Shown one piece after another: positions 46,670-58,391 of a DNA stretch of 64,000 bases. The notes below the pieces were generated by a model. That model did not search any database. It saw only the letters and a program-made list of their open reading frames with translations, and was not told the DNA's origin. Position 1 is the stretch's first letter, and every line of letters starts with the position of its first letter. The stretch comes from Bifidobacterium psychraerophilum (GTDB taxonomy: Bacteria; Actinomycetota; Actinomycetes; Actinomycetales; Bifidobacteriaceae). Location of the stretch: the NCBI RefSeq assembly GCF_000741705.1, contig NZ_JGZI01000009.1, positions 682,001 to 746,000 of the forward strand. The letters run 5' to 3'. A program made the translations under genes and the position numbers.

Positions 46670-47835
46670 GCGTCACATATGCACAGGGATTCGCCGCAGC
46701 CGGGGTACCGGCCGGAATCTCATCGATCGCAGGGAAGAAAGACCTGGCCGTGGTCACCAACCAGGGTCCTCTTGATGTGGCGGCCGGCGTGTTCACTTCG
46801 AACCGCTTCTGCGCGGCACCTGTCCAGTGGTCACGCGGAGCGGTGGCGGATGGTCATCTGAAGGCCGTGGTGGTCAATTCGGGTGGGGCCAATGCCTGCA
46901 CCGGCCAGGCGGGATACGATCAGTCCGCCCGGACCGCGGCCGCGATGGCCTCGAAACTCGGTGTGGATGCCGAGCAGGTCGCCGTCGCCTCGACCGGTCT
47001 CATCGGGGAGTTGCTTCCCCTGGACAACGTCCTGCAGGGCGTCGATCACGCCTTCGGACAGCTCGCCGAGAGCGAGGAGGCCGGAAGCGATGCCTCACAC
47101 GCGATCATGACCACCGACACCAATCCCAAAACCGTCACACTCGACGGATCGGGATACCACATGGGCGGCATGGTCAAGGGCTCAGGAATGATCGCCCCGC
47201 AGCTGGCCACGATGATCTGCGTCATCACCACCGACGCGGTCATCAGCAGCGAACAGGCGCAGCAGTCCCTGCGTGAGGCCACCGGCACGAGCTTCGATCG
47301 CATTGATGTGGATGGCTGCATGTCGACCAACGACACCGTGCTGCTTCTGGCATCCGGTGCCTCGGGTGTTGAGGCCGATGCCAAGGAGTTCACATCCCTG
47401 CTCAGCCAGGCATGCGCTTCGCTGGCCCGCCAGATCGTGGGCGATGGGGAAGGCTCCTCCCATGATGTGAATGTGACCGTCGAGGGTGCCATCTCGGAAG
47501 AGGCGGCCTTGACCTGCGCCCGTGCGATCGCGGGATCCAATCTGCTCAAATGCGCCATCGCGGGCAACGATCCCAACTGGGGCAGGGTCGTGTCCTCCCT
47601 CGGCACGGTTCCCGAGTCCGTGGCCCCGTACGACCCGAATGAGGTGACCGTCGATATCAACGGTGTGAGGGTGTGCGACGGCGGCAAGCCGGGCGAGTCA
47701 CGCTCACTGGTCACAATGGAGGAACGGGAGGTCACCATTACGGTGAACCTGCATGCGGGGAGTGCGCAGGGGACCATATGGACGGATGATCTCACCGTGG
47801 ATTACGTGCATATCAATTCGGACTACGAATCCTGA
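46666..47835 (+). CDS. argJ: Glutamate N-acetyltransferase / amino-acid acetyltransferase
   Basis: A 389-residue ornithine acetyltransferase that transfers the acetyl group from N-acetylornithine to glutamate, so acetyl is recycled. The self-cleavage site is in KGSGMIAPQLATMICVIT, with Thr ~182 becoming the N-terminal nucleophile of the beta chain. Also NSGGANACTGQAGYDQ and CAIAGNDPNWGRV. Whether it is bifunctional (also using acetyl-CoA) cannot be decided here. It overlaps argC by 4 bp. Confidence 0.97.
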   Translation: MSVTYAQGFAAAGVPAGISSIAGKKDLAVVTNQGPLDVAAGVFTSNRFCAAPVQWSRGAVADGHLKAVVVNSGGANACTGQAGYDQSARTAAAMASKLGVDAEQVAVASTGLIGELLPLDNVLQGVDHAFGQLAESEEAGSDASHAIMTTDTNPKTVTLDGSGYHMGGMVKGSGMIAPQLATMICVITTDAVISSEQAQQSLREATGTSFDRIDVDGCMSTNDTVLLLASGASGVEADAKEFTSLLSQACASLARQIVGDGEGSSHDVNVTVEGAISEEAALTCARAIAGSNLLKCAIAGNDPNWGRVVSSLGTVPESVAPYDPNEVTVDINGVRVCDGGKPGESRSLVTMEEREVTITVNLHAGSAQGTIWTDDLTVDYVHINSDYES

Positions 47836-47889
47836 TCGCAACCGTACAATCATTCGGTAAGTCGAGACAATCGGAAATAGGTGAATGCA

Positions 47890-48846
47890 ATGACTCCAGT
47901 AAAGGGACCGGGTTTCCACTTCGATGTGCACACCGATCTTCGCGCTGACCAGAAGGCGGAGGTGCTGATCGAGGCGCTTCCTTGGCTTGAGGAATTCTCG
48001 GGACAGCGTGTGGTCATCAAGTACGGTGGCAACGCGATGGTCGACGACCACCTCAAGCGATGCTTCGCAGAAGATATGGTGTTCTTGCGCCAGGTGGGGC
48101 TTCACCCCGTTGTGGTGCATGGGGGAGGACCGCAGATATCAAGCATGCTGAAGGCCCTCGGCATCAAATCCGAGTTCCGTGGCGGATTGCGTGTGACCAC
48201 ACCCGAGGCGATGGATGTGGTGCGTATGGTGCTCACCGGCAAGGTCTCCCGTGAACTCGTCGGACTGATCAATGCGCACGGGCCCTATGCCGTCGGGCTT
48301 TCCGGCGAGGACGGGGCATTGTTCTCCGCCATGCAGCGCAAACCGATCATCGACGGCAAGGCCACGGATATCGGTCTGGTCGGCGACGTGGTCAGCGTTG
48401 ACGCCTCCGCGGTGGAGGACATCATCAATGCGGGCAGGATCCCCGTGGTGTCCTCGGTGGCACCGAATGAGGATGACGCCACCCAGGTGCTGAACGTCAA
48501 CGCCGATTCGGCGGCGGCCGCGCTCGCCGCCGCGCTCGGTGCCCGCAAATTCCTGATACTGACCGATGTTGATGGGCTGTATGCGGATTGGCCCGACAAG
48601 AATTCGCTGATAGGGCGGATCGGCGTGGAGAATCTGCGGGATATGCTGCCCGATCTGGAAACAGGCATGCGCCCCAAGATGGAGGCATGTGTGCGAGCAT
48701 TGGATGGTGGCGTGGAACAGTCGCACATCATCGATGGCCGCAAGCCGCATTCCTTGCTCAACGAGATCTTTACAACCGCCGGAATCGGCACGATGGTGGT
48801 GCCCGAGGATGGCATCGAAATGAGGAGTTCGTATGAAATCGCTTGA
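47890..48846 (+). CDS. argB: Acetylglutamate kinase
   Basis: A 318-residue kinase that phosphorylates N-acetylglutamate. Motifs: [15 protein letters not shown] (phosphate-binding Lys and GG), [64 protein letters not shown] and GGMRPK-like [18 protein letters not shown]. An N-terminal extension of ~25 residues before the kinase core is of the kind found in arginine-inhibited hexameric enzymes, suggesting feedback control. ATG 47890 is preferred over GTG 47881 because AGGTG spacing fits. Confidence 0.95.
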   Translation: MTPVKGPGFHFDVHTDLRADQKAEVLIEALPWLEEFSGQRVVIKYGGNAMVDDHLKRCFAEDMVFLRQVGLHPVVVHGGGPQISSMLKALGIKSEFRGGLRVTTPEAMDVVRMVLTGKVSRELVGLINAHGPYAVGLSGEDGALFSAMQRKPIIDGKATDIGLVGDVVSVDASAVEDIINAGRIPVVSSVAPNEDDATQVLNVNADSAAAALAAALGARKFLILTDVDGLYADWPDKNSLIGRIGVENLRDMLPDLETGMRPKMEACVRALDGGVEQSHIIDGRKPHSLLNEIFTTAGIGTMVVPEDGIEMRSSYEIA

Positions 48847-50122
48847 AGAGGTCGGGTCTGAGGGGAATCACTGGCTCGGCGAATACCAGGATGTGCACAT
48901 GCACGTCTTCGGAAAGCCGCTGCGCGTTCTCGATCATGGCAAGGGCGCCCATGTCTGGGATGTCGACGGCAATGAATACCTGGACTTCCTGGGTGGCATA
49001 GCGGTCAATTCACTCGGCTATGCGCATCCGAAATGGGTTGCGGCGGTGGCCGAGCAGGCCGGGAAGATGGCCCATATCAGCAACTACTTCGCCAGCGAGG
49101 CGCAGATCTCCCTTGCGCGGATGCTGATCGACAAGGCCGGCGCGCCGGAGGGCTCCCATGTCTATTTCGGCAACTCGGGTGCCGAAGGCAACGAGGCCGC
49201 GCTGAAACTGGCCAAACTCTACGGACGTACCCTGCCGGGGGCCACGCCCCATCTCGGCGGCAAGGATGCCCGCATCATCGCATTGACGCATGGTTTCCAC
49301 GGCAGGACCCTGGGTGCCCTGAGCGCCACATGGAAGCCTGCGATCAGGGAACCCTTCGCACCCTTGGTGCCGAATATCGAATTCGCCGAGTCGGGGGACA
49401 TCGAAGCCATGCGCGAGGCCTTCCGCAGGACGGGCCAAGGCAAATACGGCAAGGGCCCGGTCGCCGCGGTGATCATGGAGCTGATCCAGGGCGAGGCCGG
49501 GGTCAGGGCAATGAATCCGGAATACGTTCAGGGCGTGCGCGCACTGTGCGATGAGTACGGGGCCTTGCTGATCTTCGATGAGGTGCAGACCGGCATCGGA
49601 CGCACCGGCGCATGGTTCGCTTTCCAGCGCGAGGATCTGAGCGGTGGCGTGATCCCCGATGCGGTGACCTTCGCCAAAGGCGTGGCCGGAGGCTTCCCGA
49701 TGGGTGGTCTGATCGCATTCGGAGAGTCGCTCAGCGCACTGTTCACACCGGGTTCGCACGGCTCCACCTTCGCGGGCAATCCTTTGGCTGCGGCCGCGGG
49801 TGTGGCCACACTGACCGCGATCGAGGACGAGCACCTGATTGATAACGCCGAGGAGAGGGGTGCGCAGCTGCGCGATGCCCTCTCGAATAGCGGCAACCCG
49901 CTGTTCGTGTCCGCACGGGGCCGCGGTCTGCTCGATGCCGTCGAGCTCTCGCATCCCTGCGCGCACGCCGCCGTGGATTGGGCCCTGGAACGAGGCCTGA
50001 TCGTGAACGCGGTCGCGCCGGACGCACTCAGATTCGCCCCGCCGCTGGTGGTCAGCTCGCAGGACATCGAAACAGGCGTCGGCATCCTGTCCGGGATGCC
50101 TGATGATTTGAAGGATGACTAG
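48833..50122 (+). CDS. argD: Acetylornithine aminotransferase
   Basis: A 429-residue PLP enzyme, class III, that converts N-acetylglutamate semialdehyde to N-acetylornithine. Seen: [43 protein letters not shown] (phosphate-binding), [26 protein letters not shown] (Asp to the pyridine N) and the Schiff-base lysine in [15 protein letters not shown], then [15 protein letters not shown]. It overlaps argB by 14 bp with GAGGAG before the start, implying coupled translation. Confidence 0.97.
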   Translation: MKSLEEVGSEGNHWLGEYQDVHMHVFGKPLRVLDHGKGAHVWDVDGNEYLDFLGGIAVNSLGYAHPKWVAAVAEQAGKMAHISNYFASEAQISLARMLIDKAGAPEGSHVYFGNSGAEGNEAALKLAKLYGRTLPGATPHLGGKDARIIALTHGFHGRTLGALSATWKPAIREPFAPLVPNIEFAESGDIEAMREAFRRTGQGKYGKGPVAAVIMELIQGEAGVRAMNPEYVQGVRALCDEYGALLIFDEVQTGIGRTGAWFAFQREDLSGGVIPDAVTFAKGVAGGFPMGGLIAFGESLSALFTPGSHGSTFAGNPLAAAAGVATLTAIEDEHLIDNAEERGAQLRDALSNSGNPLFVSARGRGLLDAVELSHPCAHAAVDWALERGLIVNAVAPDALRFAPPLVVSSQDIETGVGILSGMPDDLKDD

Positions 50123-50209
50123 ACACAGCTCGACATGTCTCCTCGGGTGCAGGCCCGGGACAGTCGGGATGAAACACGTGGAAGTTGAGAAGAACAATAA
50201 GGAGAAGAG

Positions 50210-51184
50210 ATGACCGGTCAACTCAGGCACATGCTCAGGGATGATGACGTCTCGCATGACGAACAGCTTGAAATATTGGAGCTGGGCATGCGTTTCCGCG
50301 AGAACCGTCTGTTCTCGCGCCCCTTCGAAGGGCCGCAGGCCGTTGCCGTGCTCTTCGACAAGCCCAGCACCAGAACGCGTTCGAGTTTTTCGATCGGTGT
50401 GGCCGAACTCGGCGGGTACCCCCTGATCATCGACAAGGGCGGCTCCCAGCTCGGACGCGGCGAACCCGTTGCGGACACCGCCAGGGTGCTGACCCGTATG
50501 ACCTCGGCGATCGTCTGGAGGACCTTCGGGCAGGAACGCGTCGAGGAGATGGCACGCTACGCCACGGTGCCGGTCGTCAATGCGCTGACCGACCAATTCC
50601 ACCCCTGCCAGGTGCTGGCCGACTTCCTGACCATCGCCCAGCATCGGGGCGGTGTATCCGAGCTCGCAGGCAAGACGATCGCCTATCTGGGCGACAGCGC
50701 CAACAATATGGCGAATTCCTACCTGCTCGCCGGAGCCACCGCAGGCATGCATGTACGCATTGCAGGCCCATACGGCTATCTGCCCGATCCTGCGATCGTC
50801 GCGGATGCGGAGGCCATCGCCAAGAGCAACGGTGGTTCCATACTGGTCACCACCGATGCGGAGGAGGCGGTCCGCTCGGCCGATTGCATCTTCACCGACA
50901 CCTGGGTCTCGATGGGTGAGGAAAGCCAGTACGCCACACGGTCCAAGCCCTTCTGGAAGTATCAGGTCAATGACCACCTGATGGGTCTGGCTGCCAAGGA
51001 TGCGCTGTTCCAGCACTGCCTGCCGGCGTATCGCGGCAAGGAGGTCACCTCCACGGTGATCGACGGCCCGCAATCGGTCGTCTGGGATGAGGCGGAGAAC
51101 CGTCTGCACGCGCAGAAGGCGCTGCTGACCTGGCTGATCGCCCAGCAGCGTGAAGACCCCTCGCTGCTGCACGCAGGCGAGTGA
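50210..51184 (+). CDS. argF: Ornithine carbamoyltransferase
   Basis: A 324-residue enzyme making citrulline from ornithine and carbamoyl phosphate. The carbamoyl-phosphate motif is [14 protein letters not shown], with [12 protein letters not shown] and the ornithine-binding/C-terminal signature [29 protein letters not shown] matches the ornithine-specific DGANNMANS-type loop with Ser for Gly. AAGGAGAAGAG gives a strong ribosome-binding site, 87 bp after argD. Confidence 0.97.
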   Translation: MTGQLRHMLRDDDVSHDEQLEILELGMRFRENRLFSRPFEGPQAVAVLFDKPSTRTRSSFSIGVAELGGYPLIIDKGGSQLGRGEPVADTARVLTRMTSAIVWRTFGQERVEEMARYATVPVVNALTDQFHPCQVLADFLTIAQHRGGVSELAGKTIAYLGDSANNMANSYLLAGATAGMHVRIAGPYGYLPDPAIVADAEAIAKSNGGSILVTTDAEEAVRSADCIFTDTWVSMGEESQYATRSKPFWKYQVNDHLMGLAAKDALFQHCLPAYRGKEVTSTVIDGPQSVVWDEAENRLHAQKALLTWLIAQQREDPSLLHAGE

Positions 51185-51248
51185 TCCCACCGGTGGCCGA
51201 AGCCACCAGGCACAGGAACGGAATACGGGAATGCAAGGAGGTGCAACG

Positions 51249-51863
51249 ATGAGCGCGGAGGATCAGATGCCGCTGCAACGTCCCACAACGAGGACGGCAC
51301 GGCAGAGCGCGATTCAGGAAGTGCTGTCACAATACGTGATCACCTCTCAGCAGCAACTGGCGGCGGTGCTGGCATCCCAGCGCATTGAGGTCACACAGGC
51401 CACACTGAGCAGGGATCTGGACGAGATGCATGCGATGAAGGTGCGCAATGCGGACGGTGGCATCTCCTACACGGTGCCCGGACTGCAGGACGGTCCGGCG
51501 CTCGGCGCCCTTCCGGAAAGCGAGGAAAGCGTGCCGCTGAGGGCGGAGATGAGCAAGGTGGAACAGCATATGTCCCGCGTGCTCTCCGGCCTGGTGACCT
51601 CGGTCGCCTCGGCGCAGAACCTGGTGATCGTGCACACCCCCTCAGGGGCGGCGCAGTACGTGGCCAGTGTGCTCGACCGTCAGCCGATCCCCGGCATCCT
51701 GGGCACGATTGCGGGCGATGACACGGTTATGGCCATCACCAGCGACAGCGACACCGCCGTGCAGAAGGCCTCCTGGCTGCTGGCGCTCGCCTCGGGCGGG
51801 GAATCGCCCCGCAGCAACAGAACTCAACACGAATCCGCACAGGATGACGACCCACTCGACTGA
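51249..51863 (+). CDS. argR: Arginine repressor
   Basis: A 204-residue hexameric arginine-responsive repressor. The winged helix (about 20-85) has [35 protein letters not shown]. The C-terminal arginine-binding core has [19 protein letters not shown] and [15 protein letters not shown], including the acidic pair that contacts arginine. It is longer than the ~150-170 typical residues, with an N-terminal tail and a polar C-terminal tail of ~25 residues. ATG 51249 follows an ideal AAGGAGGTG. It lies inside its own regulon, between argF and argG. Confidence 0.95.
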   Translation: MSAEDQMPLQRPTTRTARQSAIQEVLSQYVITSQQQLAAVLASQRIEVTQATLSRDLDEMHAMKVRNADGGISYTVPGLQDGPALGALPESEESVPLRAEMSKVEQHMSRVLSGLVTSVASAQNLVIVHTPSGAAQYVASVLDRQPIPGILGTIAGDDTVMAITSDSDTAVQKASWLLALASGGESPRSNRTQHESAQDDDPLD

Positions 51864-51910
51864 GTCTGCATCTTTTGCAACACTTGAACCATAATGAAGA
51901 AAGGGCAGCA

Positions 51911-53149
<1,239 letters not shown>

Positions 53150-53266
53150 TTTCCGGTATTCCGGCAGCCACCGGTGTTGGAATGGCTCCCGGTCTCGACC
53201 GGGCGCAAGATGGGGTGCTGCCGCCGCCACTGTGCGGCAGCACGATGCAAGCATGATGAGGAGTGA

Positions 53267-54748
<1,482 letters not shown>

Positions 54749-54760
54749 TCGGAGAGTGCC

Positions 54761-55444
54761 ATGACCGATGCCGTACCGCAGGCGAATACGCGCAGTGTTC
54801 CGGCCAAGCCGGCATCCATACGCCTGGATGACGAAATCACGCGTGCCGGTCAGCATCGCAGCATGCGCAGGGCCGACCGTGAGGTCTTCGATCCCGCGCA
54901 GATACGGGAGATACTGGATGCTTGCGACATCGTCCGTATCGCCTACCAGGACGCCGAGGGCCTGAGTATCGTCCCGGTCAATTTCGGCTACGTCTACGTG
55001 CCGCAGCCGTCAGCGGCACCCGCTTCGGACGCCGCTTCGGATTCGGCTTCGGAGCCTGCTTCGGATTCGACGCCGGCGCAGGCGGGTCTGACCCTCTTCA
55101 TGCATTCGGCCCTGCATGGCCGCAAGATCGACGCGATCCGTGCGGCGGGCAACGCCCTTGATGTCGCCTTCGAAATGGAATGCGACTGCGAGCTGATCGA
55201 GGGACGCACGGCCTGCAATTGGAGTGAATCATTCACCTCGATCATCGGCACCGGCAAGGCCAGTGTCGTCGAGGATCCGGCCCGGGCGGGCGAGGGACTC
55301 GCCGCTCTGATGGGCAAACAGGCCCATATGCCGAACATCCATTTCACCGAGCGGCAGCTCGCCACGGTCACCGTATGGCAGGTGGAGGCCGACTATTTCA
55401 CCGCCAAACACCACCCCAAGCCCGCACCGCGCCATCACATGTGA
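54761..55444 (+). CDS. NimA-like pyridoxamine 5'-phosphate oxidase family protein
   Basis: A 227-residue split-barrel flavin-binding protein. It begins the core with MRRADREVFDPAQIREILDACDIVRIAY, then GLSIVPVNFGYVY, FMHSALHGRKIDAI, ALDVAFEMECDCELIEGRTACNWSESFTSIIGTGKASVV and MGKQAHMPNIHFTE. These match the NimA/PNPOx-related family (5-nitroimidazole reductase or heme/flavin-binding). A Ser/Asp/Ala-rich insertion (about residues 84-107) from a 12-bp repeat interrupts the barrel in a loop. It is probably co-transcribed with argH but functionally unrelated to arginine. Confidence 0.85.
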   Translation: MTDAVPQANTRSVPAKPASIRLDDEITRAGQHRSMRRADREVFDPAQIREILDACDIVRIAYQDAEGLSIVPVNFGYVYVPQPSAAPASDAASDSASEPASDSTPAQAGLTLFMHSALHGRKIDAIRAAGNALDVAFEMECDCELIEGRTACNWSESFTSIIGTGKASVVEDPARAGEGLAALMGKQAHMPNIHFTERQLATVTVWQVEADYFTAKHHPKPAPRHHM

Positions 55445-55511
55445 TAAGCGCGCAGCAGGCAAGGGTATTGCCGCGATAATCGTACTCATATTCCGGCATC
55501 GTGCGCGGCGA

Positions 55512-56630
55512 TCAGAATATCTCCTGACCCGTCAACGCTTCCGGCTTGTCGAAAGTGCTTTCCATCCGCGCATATCGTTGTGACTGGCTGCTGGAGACAA
55601 TGCCATCCAGCAATTCCAACAGATGCGTGGCGAGGGTTGCAGAGGCGCGATGAGGCCGGTGCTCCTCAATGGCCTTCGCCATCTCGGCAACGCCGATGCC
55701 TCTGGAATCCTCCGCGTAGCGGTGGTGGACAGGCAATATCGGGTCCTGATCACCGGCTGTGCCGATGCTGCCGAGGTCGGTGACCCCCTGGGTGAAGATC
55801 ACATTGCCCCCGAACTGATTCGGGTCAGGCAGTTGCAGAAGGCCTTTGGTGCCCTGTATCGAGATATACGGTCTGTCCGGGAAGGCGCTGTCGCCGTTGA
55901 AGGTCACGGAGCCCAACACGCCACTGCGCATCCTGATCGCCGCCGCCATCACGTTCTCGTTTTCAATCGTGTAGCTGTCCTCGTGTGGTGGGGCGGTTTC
56001 GAATTGGTATCTGCGCACAGGCCTGTTCGTCTGGCTGAATCCGCACACTTCGGCCGCGGGACCGAGGATGGAGAATAACGCCGTCAAGGCGTAGATGCCA
56101 TAGTCGTAGCCGATTCCCCCTCCGGGCTGCCGAATGAAAGCCAGGGTTTCGTACAGTAGTTCCAGTCCTCGGTTGAGCATCACGGAGAAGCCCGTCACCT
56201 CGCCGATCATGCCGTTCTCGACCGCAGCCACCGCGGTCTGCACCCCGGAACCGAGAAAGGTGTCGGGGGCGGATCCCAGCCTCAGACCTTTCTCCTCGGA
56301 GAGGAGCACCAGTTCTTTCGCCTGGGGGTAGTTGTCGGTGAGGGATTTCTCCGTATACACGTGTTTCCCTGATTCCAAGGCTCGTTTGATGATTTGGTAG
56401 TGGACCGGCGTTGGTGTCAGATTGACGATGATGTCAATCGTGGGATCGGCGAACATCTCATCCATCGTCATGGCCCTGATGTTGAACTGTTCGGCCTTTG
56501 CCCTGACGTGGTCGGCGTTGCGGGCCGTGCATCCCACCACATCCAAATTATGGAAGCGCTTGATCATATTCGAAATGAAGATGTCGCTGATTGATCCAAC
56601 ACCAACCACACCCACTCTGCTACGCGTCAT
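55512..56630 (-). CDS. Gfo/Idh/MocA family oxidoreductase
   Basis: A 372-residue NAD(P)-dependent sugar or inositol dehydrogenase-like protein. Rossmann motif VGVVGVGSISDIFISNMIKRF, then DIIVNLTPTPVHYQIIKRALESGKHVYTEKSLTDNY (with the family's 'EKP'-type lysine as EKS), GSAPDTFLGSGVQTAVAAVENGMIGEVTGF and the later beta-sheet domain (QPGGGIGYDYGIYALTALFSILG). The EKP to EKS change is permitted in the family. Start ATG 56630 was chosen since GGAGAC precedes it; the longer frame (to 56717) has no support. The substrate is unknown. Confidence 0.88.
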   Translation of the reverse strand: MTRSRVGVVGVGSISDIFISNMIKRFHNLDVVGCTARNADHVRAKAEQFNIRAMTMDEMFADPTIDIIVNLTPTPVHYQIIKRALESGKHVYTEKSLTDNYPQAKELVLLSEEKGLRLGSAPDTFLGSGVQTAVAAVENGMIGEVTGFSVMLNRGLELLYETLAFIRQPGGGIGYDYGIYALTALFSILGPAAEVCGFSQTNRPVRRYQFETAPPHEDSYTIENENVMAAAIRMRSGVLGSVTFNGDSAFPDRPYISIQGTKGLLQLPDPNQFGGNVIFTQGVTDLGSIGTAGDQDPILPVHHRYAEDSRGIGVAEMAKAIEEHRPHRASATLATHLLELLDGIVSSSQSQRYARMESTFDKPEALTGQEIF

Positions 56631-56989
56631 TGCTGTCTCCTGCCTTGTCTGGGGAGGATGCCCGATGTGAAGCGGCTGGCGAGCCATCCGATCCGCAAGA
56701 AAGCGACTGATGCTCATCCACGGATGCGTTGAACGGATTCCCGCATCCGCGTGTGATCCCCATCGATCAGTCCGTTGCTGTCTTTTCTGGCAGTCTACCT
56801 GCTGATGGTGTGGGTTGAAAGTCGCCGCAGAAGGATGGAAGATGAGCCGTTGGAACGAACTTCCGCCATCGGTGTGGGGCGCTTATCCATCCGGGCGCCA
56901 TGTGTCTGTGTCTCCTGTCAGACTTAAGTGGCGAAAATGGTGCTTATTGACCATCGTTTGATAACAGGAAAGGGTACGGCAACAGCGAT
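56631..56989. promoter_or_regulatory. Divergent promoter gap between Gfo/Idh and tyrS
   Basis: This 359-bp gap has no gene that I can support. CGGATGCG (56721-56728) and CGCATCCG (56742-56749) form an 8-bp inverted repeat with a 13-base spacer, a possible operator for the minus-strand gene. TTGACC near 56948 is a weak -35 candidate for tyrS. No T-box motif was recognised. Confidence 0.4.
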
Positions 56990-58312
56990 ATGTCTCAGGT
57001 GAGAAATTTCAGGGAAGCGGGTTTTGCATCCGTCCTTGATGAGCTCGAATGGCGAGGACTGATCGCGCAATCCACCGATAGGCAGGAATTGCGCACAACA
57101 CTCGAAAGCGGGCCAACCACCTATTATTGCGGTTTCGACCCTACGGCACCCTCCCTGCACATCGGCAATCTGGTGCAGCTTCTGGTGATGCGTCACCTGC
57201 AGGCGGCCGGTCATCGTCCCCTGGCCCTGGTCGGTGGCACCACCGGTCTTATCGGCGATCCGCGCCAGTCCGGCGAACGCAAACTGAATCCGAAGGATGT
57301 GGTCGAAGGCTGGGTCAAACAGCTGAAAACCCAGATAGGCCGATTCCTCGATACGGAGGGCGACAACGCACTGCGTTTCGTCAACAACTACGACTGGACC
57401 TCGACGATGTCCGTCATCGATTTCCTGCGCGATGTCGGCAAGAATTTCCGTGTGGGCACGATGCTCAGCAAGGAGACCGTGGCCAAGCGACTCAGCTCCG
57501 ATGAGGGCATCTCATTCGCCGAGTTCAGCTACCAGGTGCTCCAGGGCAATGACTATCTCCACCTCTTCGACGAGTATGGCTGCAAGCTGCAGATCGGAGG
57601 CAACGACCAGTGGGGCAATCTGACTTCCGGTCTTGATCTGATCCGCAAGGTGCGCGGGGCCACCGTCAATGTGATGACCAGCCCGCTCATCACCGATGCC
57701 CAGGGAAAGAAGTTCGGCAAGTCTGAGGGCGGCGCGATCTGGCTCGACCCGACGATGCTGAGCCCGTACCGTTTCTACCAGTTCTGGTTCAACCAGCCTG
57801 ACGACCAGGTCGTCAAACTCCTGAAGTACTTCACCTTCCTGCCGAAGGATCGCATCGGGGAGCTTGAGCGGCTGGTGTCGGATGAACCTGGTGCCAGGCA
57901 GGCGCAGCGTGTGCTGGCCTGGGAGGTGACCAGCTTCGTTCACGGGGAGCAGGCGGCGCAGCAGGCGATCGACGCCTCATCCTCGCTCTTCGGCAGAGGC
58001 GGGGATATCAAAGAGGTTGACGAAGCGATGCTTGAAGGCGCTTTGGACGGCCTGAAGATAAGCGCCGAGGATGGGAGCAAGGAATTCGCCCATGCGCATA
58101 ACGGCGACCGTATTGTGGATGCGGCTGTTGCCGCTGGTCTGTTCCGTTCCGTTTCGGAGGCGCGCAAGACCATCGCATCGGGTGGCGTGTACCTGAACAA
58201 CCAGCGCGTGGAGGACGGCGAAGCCGTGCTCGGGGAAGACGATTTTCTTCACGGGAGATTTGCACTGATACGTCGAGGCAAGAAGGCCCTCGGCGCGATT
58301 GAGCGTTCCTGA
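56990..58312 (+). CDS. tyrS: Tyrosine-tRNA ligase
   Basis: A 440-residue class I synthetase. HIGH-type motif [20 protein letters not shown], tyrosine-binding [30 protein letters not shown], and the KMSKS-type loop [14 protein letters not shown]. The C-terminal S4-type RNA-binding domain (about 370-430) contains [21 protein letters not shown]. Length and KFGKS match bacterial TyrRS. The start ATG 56990 has no clear Shine-Dalgarno. Confidence 0.97.
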   Translation: MSQVRNFREAGFASVLDELEWRGLIAQSTDRQELRTTLESGPTTYYCGFDPTAPSLHIGNLVQLLVMRHLQAAGHRPLALVGGTTGLIGDPRQSGERKLNPKDVVEGWVKQLKTQIGRFLDTEGDNALRFVNNYDWTSTMSVIDFLRDVGKNFRVGTMLSKETVAKRLSSDEGISFAEFSYQVLQGNDYLHLFDEYGCKLQIGGNDQWGNLTSGLDLIRKVRGATVNVMTSPLITDAQGKKFGKSEGGAIWLDPTMLSPYRFYQFWFNQPDDQVVKLLKYFTFLPKDRIGELERLVSDEPGARQAQRVLAWEVTSFVHGEQAAQQAIDASSSLFGRGGDIKEVDEAMLEGALDGLKISAEDGSKEFAHAHNGDRIVDAAVAAGLFRSVSEARKTIASGGVYLNNQRVEDGEAVLGEDDFLHGRFALIRRGKKALGAIERS

Positions 58313-58391
58313 AGGACGCAAGGTCCAGGATGCTGGGCCATGACGTATGCCATACGATGACATACGAGGATTAATGAGGATAAGGATAGAT

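Noticed and set aside
49010-51190. A 726-codon open frame on the minus strand
   Set aside because: It lies antisense to argD and argF, whose proteins are certain. Its His/Arg/Gly/Asp-rich translation is typical of the shadow frame of high-G+C genes, with no domain or ribosome-binding site.
56631-56989. T-box leader before tyrS
   Set aside because: Neither the T-box sequence nor an antiterminator/terminator pair can be recognised in this gap.
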